A stretch of 64,000 nucleotides of DNA from the NCBI RefSeq assembly GCF_001293685.1, contig NZ_BCAG01000003.1, positions 1,054,001-1,118,000 of the forward strand, read 5' to 3'. The notes beneath the pieces were generated by a model, which was not told the DNA's origin, did no database searches, and saw nothing but the letters and a program-made list of their open reading frames with translations. The translations under genes and the position numbers were made by a program. Origin of the DNA: Desulfatitalea tepidiphila (GTDB lineage Bacteria > Desulfobacterota > Desulfobacteria > Desulfobacterales > Desulfosarcinaceae). Below are positions 15,840 to 24,728 of the stretch, one piece after another; within the stretch, counting starts at the first letter, position 1, and each line of letters opens with the position of its first letter.

Positions 15840-16865
15840 ATGGCGAATAATTTAAATGATGAGTCCAAGGGCTTGGTCCGCATCGTTCTGCCTTTGATGG
15901 CCAAGCATAAGGTGCCGATCACCCCCCAAAACTACGCCGTCTGGTATGCTTATGTCAGCGGGGAAATCGACGAGCTTCAAAAAATGCTTGATACAATGAT
16001 ACAAAATCAGGCTTCGTTTACCGATGAAATCAATGAGAAGCTCTGCGCAAAATTTGGATTCATTACCGAGGTGGGTGAAATCAAAAAACTTCGGGATGAA
16101 TTGTTACAGGTTCTGTTGGCCATTTTAAATGACATCGCCGAGATTAACGGTGAAACCGCGCATTATGAGTCGTTTTTATCCAAATCCGTCGAGTCGCTCT
16201 CAAAGGAAGTGTCGGTTGAAGACCTCAGAACCATCGTTGAGTGCATTATTTCAGAAACAAAGGCGGTTGTAGAATTCGGAAAGGCTACGCAGGAAAAGAT
16301 ACAAAACATCACAAGCGAGCTGAAGGCACTGAAAAGGACTTTCGAACAAACACGCACCGAAGCTTTGATGGACTTTCTGACTGGCGTCGCCAATCGAAAG
16401 GCATTTGAGGAGGAGTTGATCAAACTGATTAGCGAGGCTGCTGCATCAGCAAAAGAATTATGTCTGCTGGTTTTGGATATCGATCATTTTAAGCAATTTA
16501 ATGACCAGCATGGGCATGCCGTGGGCGATGAAGTGTTGAGATTTACAGCCCAGAAATTGAAGAGCCGGGTCAGGGGCAACGATTTTGTGGCCAGAACCGG
16601 TGGAGAAGAATTTGCCATTCTTTTGCCTGAGACGTCACTGGCTGGGGCCCAAGCAGTTGCTGAAAACATAAGGAGTTTCTTTTCAACAGCGACGCTTAAA
16701 ACTTCAGGGGGCGATAAAAAGTTGGGCAGGATAACGGTATCCATAGGTGGTGCACGATACAGGGCAGGTGAAACAGCAGAATCCTTTGTGCAGCGTTCCG
16801 ATAAAGCCATGTATGCCGCAAAGGTGTCAGGCAGGAACCGTGTGGTATTAGCGTCTGACAATTAG
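15840..16865 (+). CDS. Diguanylate cyclase (GGDEF)
   Basis: The protein has 341 residues. Residues 1-165 form a helical sensory region (VPITPQNYAVWYAYVSGEID, a type common before GGDEF domains). GGDEF is at about 175-338 with DFLTGVANRKAFE, DIDHFKQFND and the active-site loop RTGGEEFAILLPE. The inhibitory RxxD site is present as RGND, five residues before GGEEF, so product inhibition is expected. It is a cytosolic synthase of c-di-GMP. A broken copy of its last 22 codons lies at 18731. Confidence 0.9.
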   Translation: MANNLNDESKGLVRIVLPLMAKHKVPITPQNYAVWYAYVSGEIDELQKMLDTMIQNQASFTDEINEKLCAKFGFITEVGEIKKLRDELLQVLLAILNDIAEINGETAHYESFLSKSVESLSKEVSVEDLRTIVECIISETKAVVEFGKATQEKIQNITSELKALKRTFEQTRTEALMDFLTGVANRKAFEEELIKLISEAAASAKELCLLVLDIDHFKQFNDQHGHAVGDEVLRFTAQKLKSRVRGNDFVARTGGEEFAILLPETSLAGAQAVAENIRSFFSTATLKTSGGDKKLGRITVSIGGARYRAGETAESFVQRSDKAMYAAKVSGRNRVVLASDN

Positions 16866-16878
16866 CTCACAACGGATT

Positions 16879-16944
16879 GTTAAACCAAAATCGCTGCCGA
16901 TTCTAAAAGCGGGAACGGATTTGAAGAGGCGGGTGGATCGATAA
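16879..16944 (+). pseudogene. Relic of an HU gene 3' end
   Basis: Twenty-two codons including the stop read VKPKSLPILKAGTDLKRRVD then R and TAA, matching the C-terminus of the HU proteins at 1829 and 10009 (VKPKKLPFFKxGTELKxRVD). It begins 14 bp after the cyclase stop with no HU sequence before it. Confidence 0.75.
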
Positions 16945-16961
16945 ATTGCGGCACCAGGGGG

Positions 16962-17010
16962 GTTGAAGGATTGAGCGAACTGTTGACATGAACAAGTATC
17001 GTATTCTCAT
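16962..17010 (+). pseudogene. Relic of a receiver gene 5' end
   Basis: The sequence from GTTGAAGGATTGAGCGAACT through ATG AACAAGTATCGTATTCTCAT matches the leader and first ten codons of the receiver gene at 25251 (MNKYRILI), then diverges after GCCGAT. It follows the HU relic directly, so two unrelated gene ends are fused here. Confidence 0.65.
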
Positions 17011-17025
17011 AGCCGATCGCATACA

Positions 17026-17961
17026 TTAAGAATAATTATATTTCCGTTGTCCTATTAAGCTCAAACATAAATCCCTAAAGATTGCTTTGTCGAATTTTCC
17101 ATCTTTTTGCATCTCATCTTGAATTACCCTCAAGGCACTAAAAGAACCTTCCTTTTTCCTATGTGTCCTTTCGGTGTTCGTTAAATTGTCAAAACTGTCT
17201 ATCAACCCGAGTAAACGCCCATCGAATGTAATATTGGTTATTCCTCGGGGATAGCCACTACCGTCTAAGCGTTCATGATGTTCAAATACTGCTGCTGCAA
17301 TCGATGGATCGATCTGCTTGTTTTCGATAATGATGTCATGGCCTATAGCCGGATGGGTTTTGTAAATATTGAACTCGGTATCTGAAAGCTTTCTATTCGA
17401 TTCAGCTACCATCTTGGGAACCTTGGTTAAGCCGATGTCGTGTAAAAGCGCGCTAAGGCTAAGCTTTTTGGCAATTTCATCATGGAATTTATTGTAAATA
17501 CAAAAATTTAATACAATAACCATAACATTTGCAGAGTGTTCGACCAGGGTTGTACCACCGAATTGAAGGCCTTCGATTTTCCGCAATAACTCGGATGTGT
17601 TTGCATACTCACTATAGATAATATCGATGGTTTCTGGTAATATTTCAATTTCTTTACCCAACGGTTTTTGAAACACTTCGTTCACAATTTCACATAAAGC
17701 CGACTTTATACTCAACAAATCACCTGATTTTATTCTATCTTTGAGCTTCTTGATTAATCTTTCTCGGACTTCATTCAGAGCAAACTCCTTCATCTCTGAA
17801 GGAATATACAACTGAGGAAATGAATCCTCCAAAAGGCGTTTTGAATCGATCTCGATTCTTTCGGCCTTATACAGGATAAAATCTCCGGTTTCGTTCTTAA
17901 TAAAGAGGGGGGTTTCAAAATAATTATAGGTTTGGGATTTTTTGATCGGCAAATAATCCAT
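17026..17961 (-). CDS. HD-GYP domain protein (probable c-di-GMP phosphodiesterase)
   Basis: The protein has 311 residues. The N-terminal ~130 residues form a variable region. The HD-GYP domain (about 140-300) shows VEHSANV, SALLHDIGLTKVP (the HD pair) and the signature HHERLDGSGYPRG. All HD-GYP landmarks are there, so c-di-GMP hydrolysis is likely. It faces the cyclase gene tail to tail. There is no transmembrane segment and no evident SD before the ATG. Confidence 0.85.
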   Translation of the reverse strand: MDYLPIKKSQTYNYFETPLFIKNETGDFILYKAERIEIDSKRLLEDSFPQLYIPSEMKEFALNEVRERLIKKLKDRIKSGDLLSIKSALCEIVNEVFQKPLGKEIEILPETIDIIYSEYANTSELLRKIEGLQFGGTTLVEHSANVMVIVLNFCIYNKFHDEIAKKLSLSALLHDIGLTKVPKMVAESNRKLSDTEFNIYKTHPAIGHDIIIENKQIDPSIAAAVFEHHERLDGSGYPRGITNITFDGRLLGLIDSFDNLTNTERTHRKKEGSFSALRVIQDEMQKDGKFDKAIFRDLCLSLIGQRKYNYS

Positions 17962-18147
17962 ATATGCAACTTATTCTATGAGTTAGGTGGATTTGAGCCT
18001 TAATTATTTACCTGGATACCAAATGATCGGTATCAATGAGCCAATAGCTGAATTGGCCTCTTTATTCCAATCAATTCTTATTTGAAATACTTGCCATGAT
18101 AGTTCTCCAATACGATGTCGCTCTTTGGGCACGAGACTTTTAGAACA

Positions 18148-18366
18148 TCAACCAGTTACTATGATCGATTTTGCTTTTTCCATTTGATTCGGAAACAAAT
18201 CTGCCGGGACCTTAGGCTTGCCAAGTTTTTTAAAAACCACAAATCTGGCACATTGGGTATTGTCGCCCTTACAGTATTTTTTCTTCATCGATTCAGCAAG
18301 TTGAGGCATATTTGCCATTTTGTCATTGAAAAATACACAACCTGCTACACATTCGCACTCTGCCAT
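18148..18366 (-). CDS. Small conserved Cys-rich protein
   Basis: The protein has 72 residues; AAGGAAGGTG lies 6 nt before the ATG. It starts MAECECVAGCVFFNDKMANM and continues with KKYCKGDNTQCARF and VPADLFPNQMEKA. The spacing of Cys 4, 6, 10 and the later pair, together with the PADLFPNQ motif, is a type I recognise from small uncharacterised proteins of Desulfobacterota. A metal or redox role is inference. It is monocistronic. Confidence 0.75.
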   Translation of the reverse strand: MAECECVAGCVFFNDKMANMPQLAESMKKKYCKGDNTQCARFVVFKKLGKPKVPADLFPNQMEKAKSIIVTG

Positions 18367-18862
18367 TTTCGCACCTTCCTTTAAAATGCTTTGATACTAT
18401 AATTAATTATATTTAACGGTACGTTACAAGGATCTAAAACTTTACTTGTTATTTAGTCTGGGCGATGGCGTAGTGAATATCGGCATGTAAAATTATTTCT
18501 TTAGCTTGAATTCCGAAGAACTGTGAGACCCTGCACTCCGTCCGATGATTTGAATTGCTGGCGGGGCGGTTAAATTTGCCGTAACAGAAAATAAAAAGGT
18601 AAAAAGTGGAACGGTTCCAGAAATCATCGGTATCGTTCGTTGACATGATAGGTGTCGGATTTCCCGGTTCGAAATCTGGCCGATCTTTACTTCTACCCTA
18701 TGATCATTTTTTGAGTCAGGCGAGTAGCCTCAGCGTGCCGATAAAGCCATGTATGCCGCAAAGGTGTCAGGCAGGGACTGTGTGGTCGTCAAATAGTTGA
18801 TAACCAATCCTCAAAGGGCTTTATGACAGGGCTCTATTTGCGATATATATGCACGTGTCCAA
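18367..18862. other. Intergenic stretch with cyclase relic
   Basis: No intact gene is seen. The only recognisable content is the GGDEF tail fragment at 18731-18796. Confidence 0.4.
18731..18796 (+). pseudogene. Relic of diguanylate cyclase 3' end
   Basis: Twenty-two codons read QRADKAMYAAKVSGRDCVVV-K then TAG, nearly identical in DNA to the end of the cyclase at 15840 (QRSDKAMYAAKVSGRNRVVL). Nothing of the rest of the gene precedes it. Confidence 0.8.
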
Positions 18863-20200
18863 TCAACGGGCCAGCGGCAGATAAATGGTTACGGTTGTTC
18901 CTTTGCCCACTTGCGACTCGATGGTGATCTCACCGGCGTGGTTTTTCACAATTCCGTAAGCGGCTGCCATGCTCAGACCGCGTCCGGTGAATTTAGTGCT
19001 GAAAAATGGATCGAAAATATGCTCCATCGTGCGCTGATCCATTCCTTTCCCGTTGTCTTTAACCTTAATCTTAACATATTCACCCGGTGCCAGCTCTATC
19101 AGCTTCGGATCATCTGTCAATTCATCGATTGAAATTTTTTCCGCGCTAATGACCACCTGACCATCGCTTTCCATCGCTTCAATGGCATTTGTGATGATAC
19201 CTGAAAGCGCTGATTCCATTTGGGTGCAATCGACCTTGACATAAAACGTATTTTCCTGAACCGTAGATACAAACTCGATGGGACTATCCAATGACTTTTT
19301 GGCGCCACCCAAAGCACTCCTGACCAACATGTCGACCAAGGTCTTTTCGGTCAGGTACTTTCCGCCACGTGCATAGGCAACCAATTTGAAGGTCAGATCT
19401 TGCATTCTCTTGGCGACAGTTTCCAGGCGCTTTAAATTGCTGCCAGGGTCCTGGCCCTGGGACATTTGCAGTTTAATCAAATCCACGCTGCCGATCAAAA
19501 CCGCCAGCGCGTTATTAAACTGATGCGCGACACCTCCTGCCAACGTTCCAATGGCATCCATTTTCCGCGCGTTGAGCAGTTGAAGATCACGCTGGCGCAA
19601 CTGATCGACTTTTTCTGCCACCTTTGTGTGCAGCTCCGCATTCTGGCGCTGGAACATGTCCAAGTATTCGAGACTTTCCAGGGTATTTGCGGCATTTCTC
19701 AGCAACAGGGAAAGGGCTTGCATGGATCCTTCTGGAACGCTGCAGTTTTCAATCGGCAACAAGCCAACGAACAACCCGCGAATCCGGCAATACGTCGCCA
19801 TGACATGCAGCACAACCCGGTAGCGCCGGTCTTGAGAGTAGATCATGATCCCGCGCCGCTCTCTAAGTGCCCAGGAGACGTGATCATGGCTGACCAGGGA
19901 CTCGAACTGATTTTCAAGCACCCCCTGGCTCTCCGGTGGGATGCAGCATGCAATGCTGAGATTGGATGTTAGCTGGTCAACTTTATAGATGGCACTGGTG
20001 TCAAATCGCATCAGCTGACTGCTTTGCTGCGCTGTCAGTTTGATGAGCTCCTCGGCGCCTATGCGATTATCGACATGTTTTTGAAAATCACCTACCTCAA
20101 GCACCTGCTCCATGGCGCTTAACATACAGCGGTTCTTTTCTTCCTGTGCAAAGAGCAGCAGATCATGGCCATCGGCAGGTGTCTTTCGCCTATCATTCAT
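18863..20200 (-). CDS. GAF-type sensor histidine kinase
   Basis: The protein has 445 residues. A GAF-like region (about 30-185; SQLMRFDTSAIYKVDQL) is followed by a coiled coil, a HisKA phosphoacceptor (DAIGTLAGGVAHQFNNALAV, His near 228) and HATPase_c (NAIEAMES, DNGKGMD, GRGLSMAAAYGIV). It is a soluble kinase. It overlaps the HDOD gene by 4 bp (ATGA at 20197-20200), so the pair is translationally coupled. No receiver is fused. Confidence 0.85.
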   Translation of the reverse strand: MNDRRKTPADGHDLLLFAQEEKNRCMLSAMEQVLEVGDFQKHVDNRIGAEELIKLTAQQSSQLMRFDTSAIYKVDQLTSNLSIACCIPPESQGVLENQFESLVSHDHVSWALRERRGIMIYSQDRRYRVVLHVMATYCRIRGLFVGLLPIENCSVPEGSMQALSLLLRNAANTLESLEYLDMFQRQNAELHTKVAEKVDQLRQRDLQLLNARKMDAIGTLAGGVAHQFNNALAVLIGSVDLIKLQMSQGQDPGSNLKRLETVAKRMQDLTFKLVAYARGGKYLTEKTLVDMLVRSALGGAKKSLDSPIEFVSTVQENTFYVKVDCTQMESALSGIITNAIEAMESDGQVVISAEKISIDELTDDPKLIELAPGEYVKIKVKDNGKGMDQRTMEHIFDPFFSTKFTGRGLSMAAAYGIVKNHAGEITIESQVGKGTTVTIYLPLAR

Positions 20201-21423
20201 TCGGCAAGTCCCCAGTGAGGCGTCCCCATGATGTCCATCTGCTCGATGGTCTGACCGATGGATATCTTCAACGCGTTTGGTGACAGGTTCAATCGGTTCC
20301 AGACCCTTGCATCGAAATGCGGGACCGCATGCTCGCCGCTATGACCCAGACCCAGTGCGTTGACGGCAAGATCCGCCATTTGCACGATGCCGGGGCCGGT
20401 TGGATCCGGACAGCGGGAGGGACGATGATGGTACACGATGCAATCGGTCAGGGTCTCGGGCAATTTCCACTTGTCTAAAAGCTGGGCAGCGATTTGTTCG
20501 TGATTGATGCCCGAACACTCGGTTTCGATCTCATATAAAGATAACCCGGTCTTTCTGGCGAGCTCCAGACACAATCCTGCCTGTTCGGGAAAATAACGGT
20601 ACCACACCAGGCGGCCGATATCATGAAGCAGGCCGGCAACGAACATCTGCTCCGTATTGGGCCGATTAAGCCGCGCTGCCATTATTCTGGAAAGCAGCCC
20701 GCATGCCAGGCTGTGGCGCATAAAGGTGGACATATCGACCAGGTCTTTGGGTATGTTGCTAAACAAACGCATGACACTGATACCCATGATCAATGAACCG
20801 ACTTCCCGTGTGCCCAAAAGCGCTACGGCACGGGAGACGGTGTCGATCCTGGAAGGAAAGCCAAAGATGGCCGAGTTGGCGATTTTCAGCAGTATCGCTG
20901 CCAGACTCGGACTCGTGTTGACCACCTCGGCAAGGTCGTTGCCCGAGGATCTGGGATTCGCAGCCACCTCATTGAATTGCGTCACTATTTGAGGTGACTC
21001 GGGCAGTTGTATCTCGGAAAACCGGATTTGGGTTTGAACGGCCCTGTGAAGGTCAAATCTAAAATCAGGTGAAAGTCGCTTCGGATCCTCAAATCCCAGC
21101 ATGAAATTATGCTGGAATCGATATTCTATTGCCGACTTGATAATGGTAACGATAGCAGGATGCTCGGTATCGACGTTTTGCAGCATCCTGACAAGAGCCC
21201 CCTCGATGGCTTTCCGTTTAGGATTTTGCCCATCCAATGGAGCGGCAGCCGATTCTATCGGCCCCTGCACGTCAACTTCAGCCACCCCCCACATTTTGAG
21301 CAAACGTATCTGTTCACGATCGACCGCTTTGCCTTTGGTCAATAACAAACGGCCGTTGATGTCCCGCACATCTTGACTCAAGATGCATCCGGAGCCCAAT
21401 TTATCCAAAGCAACAATGCCCAA
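20197..21423 (-). CDS. HDOD-domain signalling protein
   Basis: The protein has 408 residues. TTG 21423 is favoured by AGGAAG 6 nt upstream. The N-terminus (LGSGCILSQDVRDINGRLLL) is a short beta domain found before HD domains. HDOD covers about 135-340 (NPRSSGNDLAEVVNTSPSLA, FVAGLLHDIGRLV). HDOD proteins usually act as signalling scaffolds without phosphodiesterase activity. It is coupled by a 4-bp overlap to the downstream GAF kinase. Confidence 0.85.
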   Translation of the reverse strand: MGIVALDKLGSGCILSQDVRDINGRLLLTKGKAVDREQIRLLKMWGVAEVDVQGPIESAAAPLDGQNPKRKAIEGALVRMLQNVDTEHPAIVTIIKSAIEYRFQHNFMLGFEDPKRLSPDFRFDLHRAVQTQIRFSEIQLPESPQIVTQFNEVAANPRSSGNDLAEVVNTSPSLAAILLKIANSAIFGFPSRIDTVSRAVALLGTREVGSLIMGISVMRLFSNIPKDLVDMSTFMRHSLACGLLSRIMAARLNRPNTEQMFVAGLLHDIGRLVWYRYFPEQAGLCLELARKTGLSLYEIETECSGINHEQIAAQLLDKWKLPETLTDCIVYHHRPSRCPDPTGPGIVQMADLAVNALGLGHSGEHAVPHFDARVWNRLNLSPNALKISIGQTIEQMDIMGTPHWGLAE

Positions 21424-22123
21424 AAAAGTCTTCCTAACCTGATATTTTTGGAGTTATTTCGTTATTGGTGCGCTTTGATGATCTTCAAAAATGGCTCCCG
21501 TCATGGGTGTTGTCTCTGCTTAAAATATTTTTCTAAATCGAATACAGTAAGTTATAAGCAAATTGAAAAGTTTTAGTTTAAAACACCACAACGATTCCGG
21601 CGTATTTATAATCCTGGATTTTTCATCGGCCCTGCACGGTAATTACTTGAGTTGTCAAAAAAATGTTCGTGAGACGACAGGCATCCAATAACTTTTTTAC
21701 AGCATTCGATTGCCATCTGTTACATAGGGTGGGTTTAGGAAAATGGCCTGGGCGTCGGGTACGCTATTTATTGGGTGGTGAGATGAATGGCCTGATATAG
21801 AGTAAAGGCCAGAATCATATCCGAGAGAATCACCACCACCCTCACCTCCCTTAAAAAAATCCGCATTTCGATTACTGTTCAAATTGACGGATACAGACCG
21901 TCAATACACACACAGGACAAAATTATTGATGCCATCCGAGTCCATGCACTTGATTTCAGCGTTTTTGACGTTTTTCGATTTCATCATCCTTGATTATTCC
22001 AAAATTAATCTCAATGAGCATGCCTTTAGTCTAAGTCAATTTTGCCGATAATAACTTTGATATATAAAGCAAAACGATATTCCCGATTCAAACTTGATCC
22101 TAAATTTTCAAGGAATCAAACCA
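21424..22123. other. Leader of the second DUF5131 block
   Basis: There is no intact gene. From about 21745 the sequence repeats 3697-4073: a GVGYAIYWVVR relic, then 330 bp of shared non-coding DNA up to the DUF5131 start. The first 300 bp hold nothing I recognise. Confidence 0.5.
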
Positions 22124-22882
22124 ATGGCAAAACAGAAAATTCGAAATCCAGAAATGGGAGACTCCGGCAAGAGCTGGAATGTCGTGACCGGTTGCGACAA
22201 ATACAGTGATGGTTGTCTGAATTGTTATGCTGTAGATCAGGTTAAATGGTTAGCGAGATTAGGTCAGGACGTCTACATTCAAAATGGGTTCAATCTTACA
22301 TTGCACCACGACAGATTGAATTGGCCATTAACCAAATTCGCCAAGAAACCAAAGAAACCCGCTAAGAGCTTCGTAACTGAGATGGGGGATTTATTTCACG
22401 TTAATGTCCCTGATAGCTTCATTAAAGAGGTTTTCGATGTGATGCTTCAAGTTCCCCAACACAGATTTTACGTCTTGACCAAACGGGCGGAGCGATTCGG
22501 TCAATTAGCGCCGCAACTTCCATGGAGACCCTGGATGTGGGCTGGTGTTACAGTTGAATCCGATAAATATTTGGAAAGAATTGATGATCTCAAAAAACTT
22601 CCACCCGAGGTCAATAAATTCGTCATGATGGAACCACTGTTGAGTCCGATGCCAAAAATTGATCTTTCTGGAATTCACTGGGTTGTTGCAGGAGGTGAAA
22701 CTAACTCAAAAGGGAAATTCCGGCGCATGGATGAAAAATGGGTTATAGACATCAGGGATCAGGTTAAGGCAGAAGGCCTTCCTTTCATGTTCAAGCATTG
22801 GTCTGGATATAAGCATAATTCAAAACCGGCATTGCTTGAAGGTAAGATTTGGGCAGAATATCCACCATCTTTGCTACAATGA
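21745..22882 (+). repeat. Long direct repeat, copy B (DUF5131 block)
   Basis: This is the partner of 3697-4841: same orientation, near-identical gene, slightly more diverged leader. Similarity stops in the last codons of the gene. Confidence 0.85.
22124..22882 (+). CDS. DUF5131 (phage Gp37/Gp68) family protein, copy B
   Basis: The protein has 252 residues. It matches copy A at 4074 except for LHHDRL for LHRDRL, KAEGL for KAAGL, WAEYP for WDEYP and a different tail (PPSLLQ). The Cys motif TGCDKYSDGCLNCYA is intact. AAGGA precedes the ATG as in copy A. No DUF488 gene follows; a relic of the small membrane family does. Near identity of coding and leader DNA points to a recent duplication or gene conversion between the two islands. 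Confidence 0.85.
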   Translation: MAKQKIRNPEMGDSGKSWNVVTGCDKYSDGCLNCYAVDQVKWLARLGQDVYIQNGFNLTLHHDRLNWPLTKFAKKPKKPAKSFVTEMGDLFHVNVPDSFIKEVFDVMLQVPQHRFYVLTKRAERFGQLAPQLPWRPWMWAGVTVESDKYLERIDDLKKLPPEVNKFVMMEPLLSPMPKIDLSGIHWVVAGGETNSKGKFRRMDEKWVIDIRDQVKAEGLPFMFKHWSGYKHNSKPALLEGKIWAEYPPSLLQ

Positions 22883-22910
22883 ACAACGGAAATAGGAGTT
22901 AGAATTATAT

Positions 22911-22990
22911 TCTCCCCAAAATTATCGGCATCATATCCGGAATCCTCGCAGTCGGCGTCTATGCCTATGCCGGCCGTGAATCATGTCGGA
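22911..22990 (+). pseudogene. Relic of the 52-residue membrane protein family (5' part)
   Basis: The sequence reads LPKIIGIISGILAVGVYAYA then GRES, matching the first half of the relic at 3591. There is no start codon in frame and the second half is missing. Confidence 0.55.
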
Positions 22991-23074
22991 GTGGATTTTA
23001 ACGGCGAGGGTAGAAAAAAACAGGATATGGCTTAGTGCGCTGATGTATCATTTTTCAACCGGACGATCAGTATT

Positions 23075-23548
23075 TTAATCAACTTGCTCTTCTTGTTCAG
23101 CGAACAACACCGTATCTGTATCTACATCCGCTTCCTCTGATTCGATTTCAATTCCGAAAAAGTGGATTCCTTCTAAATTCATACTATTGAGCCAACTCAA
23201 CGCCGCTCGGTGCTTTTGCTCGAAATACTCGGAGAGCCATGCGATTTTCAGAATTTTAAATCCGCCGGCACTAATATTTAATTCAGTGAGACTGGTAAAT
23301 TTGTTTTGCGGGGGGCCAATCAGGAAGAGCACGTATGCGTCGGTTCGTATATCCTTGCAAAGGGTGCCGCTTTTGATGTGTCCCGCGCGAACCTTTGGCT
23401 CGATGCATGTAAGCTGCATTCCGATGCAATCCCCGATGCGCCTCAAATTTTCCGGGTGCACATACCATTTATCTAAAAAACTTTGACCGCTGCTCGGACC
23501 GACAAGGGCCACTTTTTTGAGCCTGCACGAAAACAGTTTGTCATCCAT
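23075..23548 (-). CDS. Hypothetical protein with nuclease-like fragment
   Basis: The protein has 157 residues. The C-terminal part (ILKIAWLSEYFEQKHRAAL, then WLNS, then GIHFFGIEIE) resembles the segment of DUF4268-type proteins where a PD-(D/E)xK-like N-terminal domain ends (WIAE.F..EHR.ALDWLN...FFG.EIE). The expected upstream nuclease core is not evident; the N-terminal half (KKVALVGPSSGQSFLDKW) looks unrelated. It may be a rearranged or truncated gene. GAGGG lies just before the ATG. Confidence 0.4.
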   Translation of the reverse strand: MDDKLFSCRLKKVALVGPSSGQSFLDKWYVHPENLRRIGDCIGMQLTCIEPKVRAGHIKSGTLCKDIRTDAYVLFLIGPPQNKFTSLTELNISAGGFKILKIAWLSEYFEQKHRAALSWLNSMNLEGIHFFGIEIESEEADVDTDTVLFAEQEEQVD

Positions 23549-23668
23549 GATCCCTCAATTGATGGTTGGGGAACAAGAAGGCGTTTTTGTTTCATTTTTA
23601 AATTGTTAGAGTAGGTGACAAGGCCAGATTGTGATCATTTACGTGTTGACTAAAAATGTTTTCAGATC

Positions 23669-23688
23669 AACTGTCACAAGTGACAGGT
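23669..23688. promoter_or_regulatory. lux-box-like inverted repeat
   Basis: AACTGTCACAAGTGACAGGT is a dyad with 7-bp arms around AA and fits the lux/tra box pattern NNCT-N12-AGNN. It lies 166 bp upstream of the start of a LuxR-type gene whose domain architecture predicts such a target. Autoregulation is inference. Confidence 0.45.
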
Positions 23689-23853
23689 GCCGGCTTAACG
23701 TGCCGTATCCATAAGATAAAAAATATCCGATGGGGATTTACAGAGCCTTGAAATTAACATATCATAAATTTGTCCAATCAATTCTGATATCACAATTCGA
23801 TCTTATGGCGGCCTCACATTGATCTGCCCACTTCAAACGAGGAAGGGGTAAAG

Positions 23854-24612
23854 ATGATGCGAAGTGATCTGCTGGAACACCTGTCCTCCTGCGATCGTAC
23901 CGAACTGATGATGCTGAGTCATCAGTCTCTTAAATGTCAGACCAAAGACCAATTGAGCAGGCTTGTACTGGATTTGAAAGGCCTCATTGGATTCGAAAAC
24001 GCGGTCTGTGCCCAAGCCAAAATCCCCGATGCCTTCCTCGATCCTGACGCGCGGATAGAGTATCTGGATGTGAGTTATCCGGGCGGCTACATGGATCTTT
24101 ACTTGGAAAAGAAGTTCCAACTGACCGATGCCGTTTTGTGTGAATTTTTGAACCACCTGTCACCGGTGAACTGGGGGAGTTTGAACCGAGACTATGGGTT
24201 TGACTATGCTGCCTCGGTGCGGGCAATTGACTACAATATGCGGGATGGGTGGACCCATGGCATCATCGACCCGTCCACGATGACCAGCACCGTCTTTTTC
24301 CTGGGCGGCCCAAAAGCGGATGCTGACATCCGGTCCCAAGCCGTTTTATCCTATATCATCCCTTTTTACGCGGAGGCCTTCAAAAGGGCTTTCGACACCA
24401 CGATAAAGCCCATCCAAAGTCTAACCCAAAGAGAAATTGAGGTCCTCAGGTGGATAAGGGAGGGTAAAAGCTCCTGGGAGATGTCCGTTATTTTAAAGTG
24501 CAGCAAGCGGGTGGTCGATTACCATGCAAACAACATAAAACAGAAGCTCAACGTCATGAATCGCGCGCAGGCCGTAGCGGTTGGTCTTCAACGCGGCATC
24601 ATCCAATTCTAA
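23854..24612 (+). CDS. LuxR-type regulator with autoinducer-binding domain (LuxR solo)
   Basis: The protein has 252 residues; AAGGGG lies about 7 nt before ATG 23854. The N-terminal domain (about 20-165) matches the Autoind_bind pattern: the conserved Asp (LTDAVL) and second Trp (VNWGS) are kept, as is a Gly in GWTHGI, while the first Trp is Tyr (YPGGYMDLY) and the Pro after the Asp is Ala. The GerE HTH (about 185-250) reads LTQREIEVLRWIREGKSS and ends RAQAVAVGL. It is likely to sense an acyl-homoserine lactone or a related ligand. No luxI-type synthase gene is in the window. Confidence 0.8.
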   Translation: MMRSDLLEHLSSCDRTELMMLSHQSLKCQTKDQLSRLVLDLKGLIGFENAVCAQAKIPDAFLDPDARIEYLDVSYPGGYMDLYLEKKFQLTDAVLCEFLNHLSPVNWGSLNRDYGFDYAASVRAIDYNMRDGWTHGIIDPSTMTSTVFFLGGPKADADIRSQAVLSYIIPFYAEAFKRAFDTTIKPIQSLTQREIEVLRWIREGKSSWEMSVILKCSKRVVDYHANNIKQKLNVMNRAQAVAVGLQRGIIQF

Positions 24613-24633
24613 TTTCACATCGATCAAGAAAAT

Positions 24634-24720
24634 GCTGAAGTTGATTTCAGCCATGGCCTGTGCCCCGAGCTCCCGAAAAATTACATGTTCGAGAAGATTG
24701 GTTTAAAAAAATCGAGAGGA
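24634..24720 (+). pseudogene. Relic of PAS-protein 3' end
   Basis: AEVDFSHGLCPE is followed by a frameshifted version of CAEKLYG-EDWFKK, matching the tails of the PAS proteins at 2191 and 10410. It sits directly between the LuxR gene and the VOC gene, whose SD (GAGAGG) lies at its end. Confidence 0.75.
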
Positions 24721-24728
24721 TAAAACAT

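Noticed and set aside
18449-18646. 65-codon minus-strand frame
   Set aside because: No SD, no recognisable pattern, and it lies in a stretch of decayed sequence.
23549-23853. luxI-type synthase or quorum-sensing operon near the LuxR gene
   Set aside because: No ORF of suitable size lies on either side; the regulator is a solo within the window.
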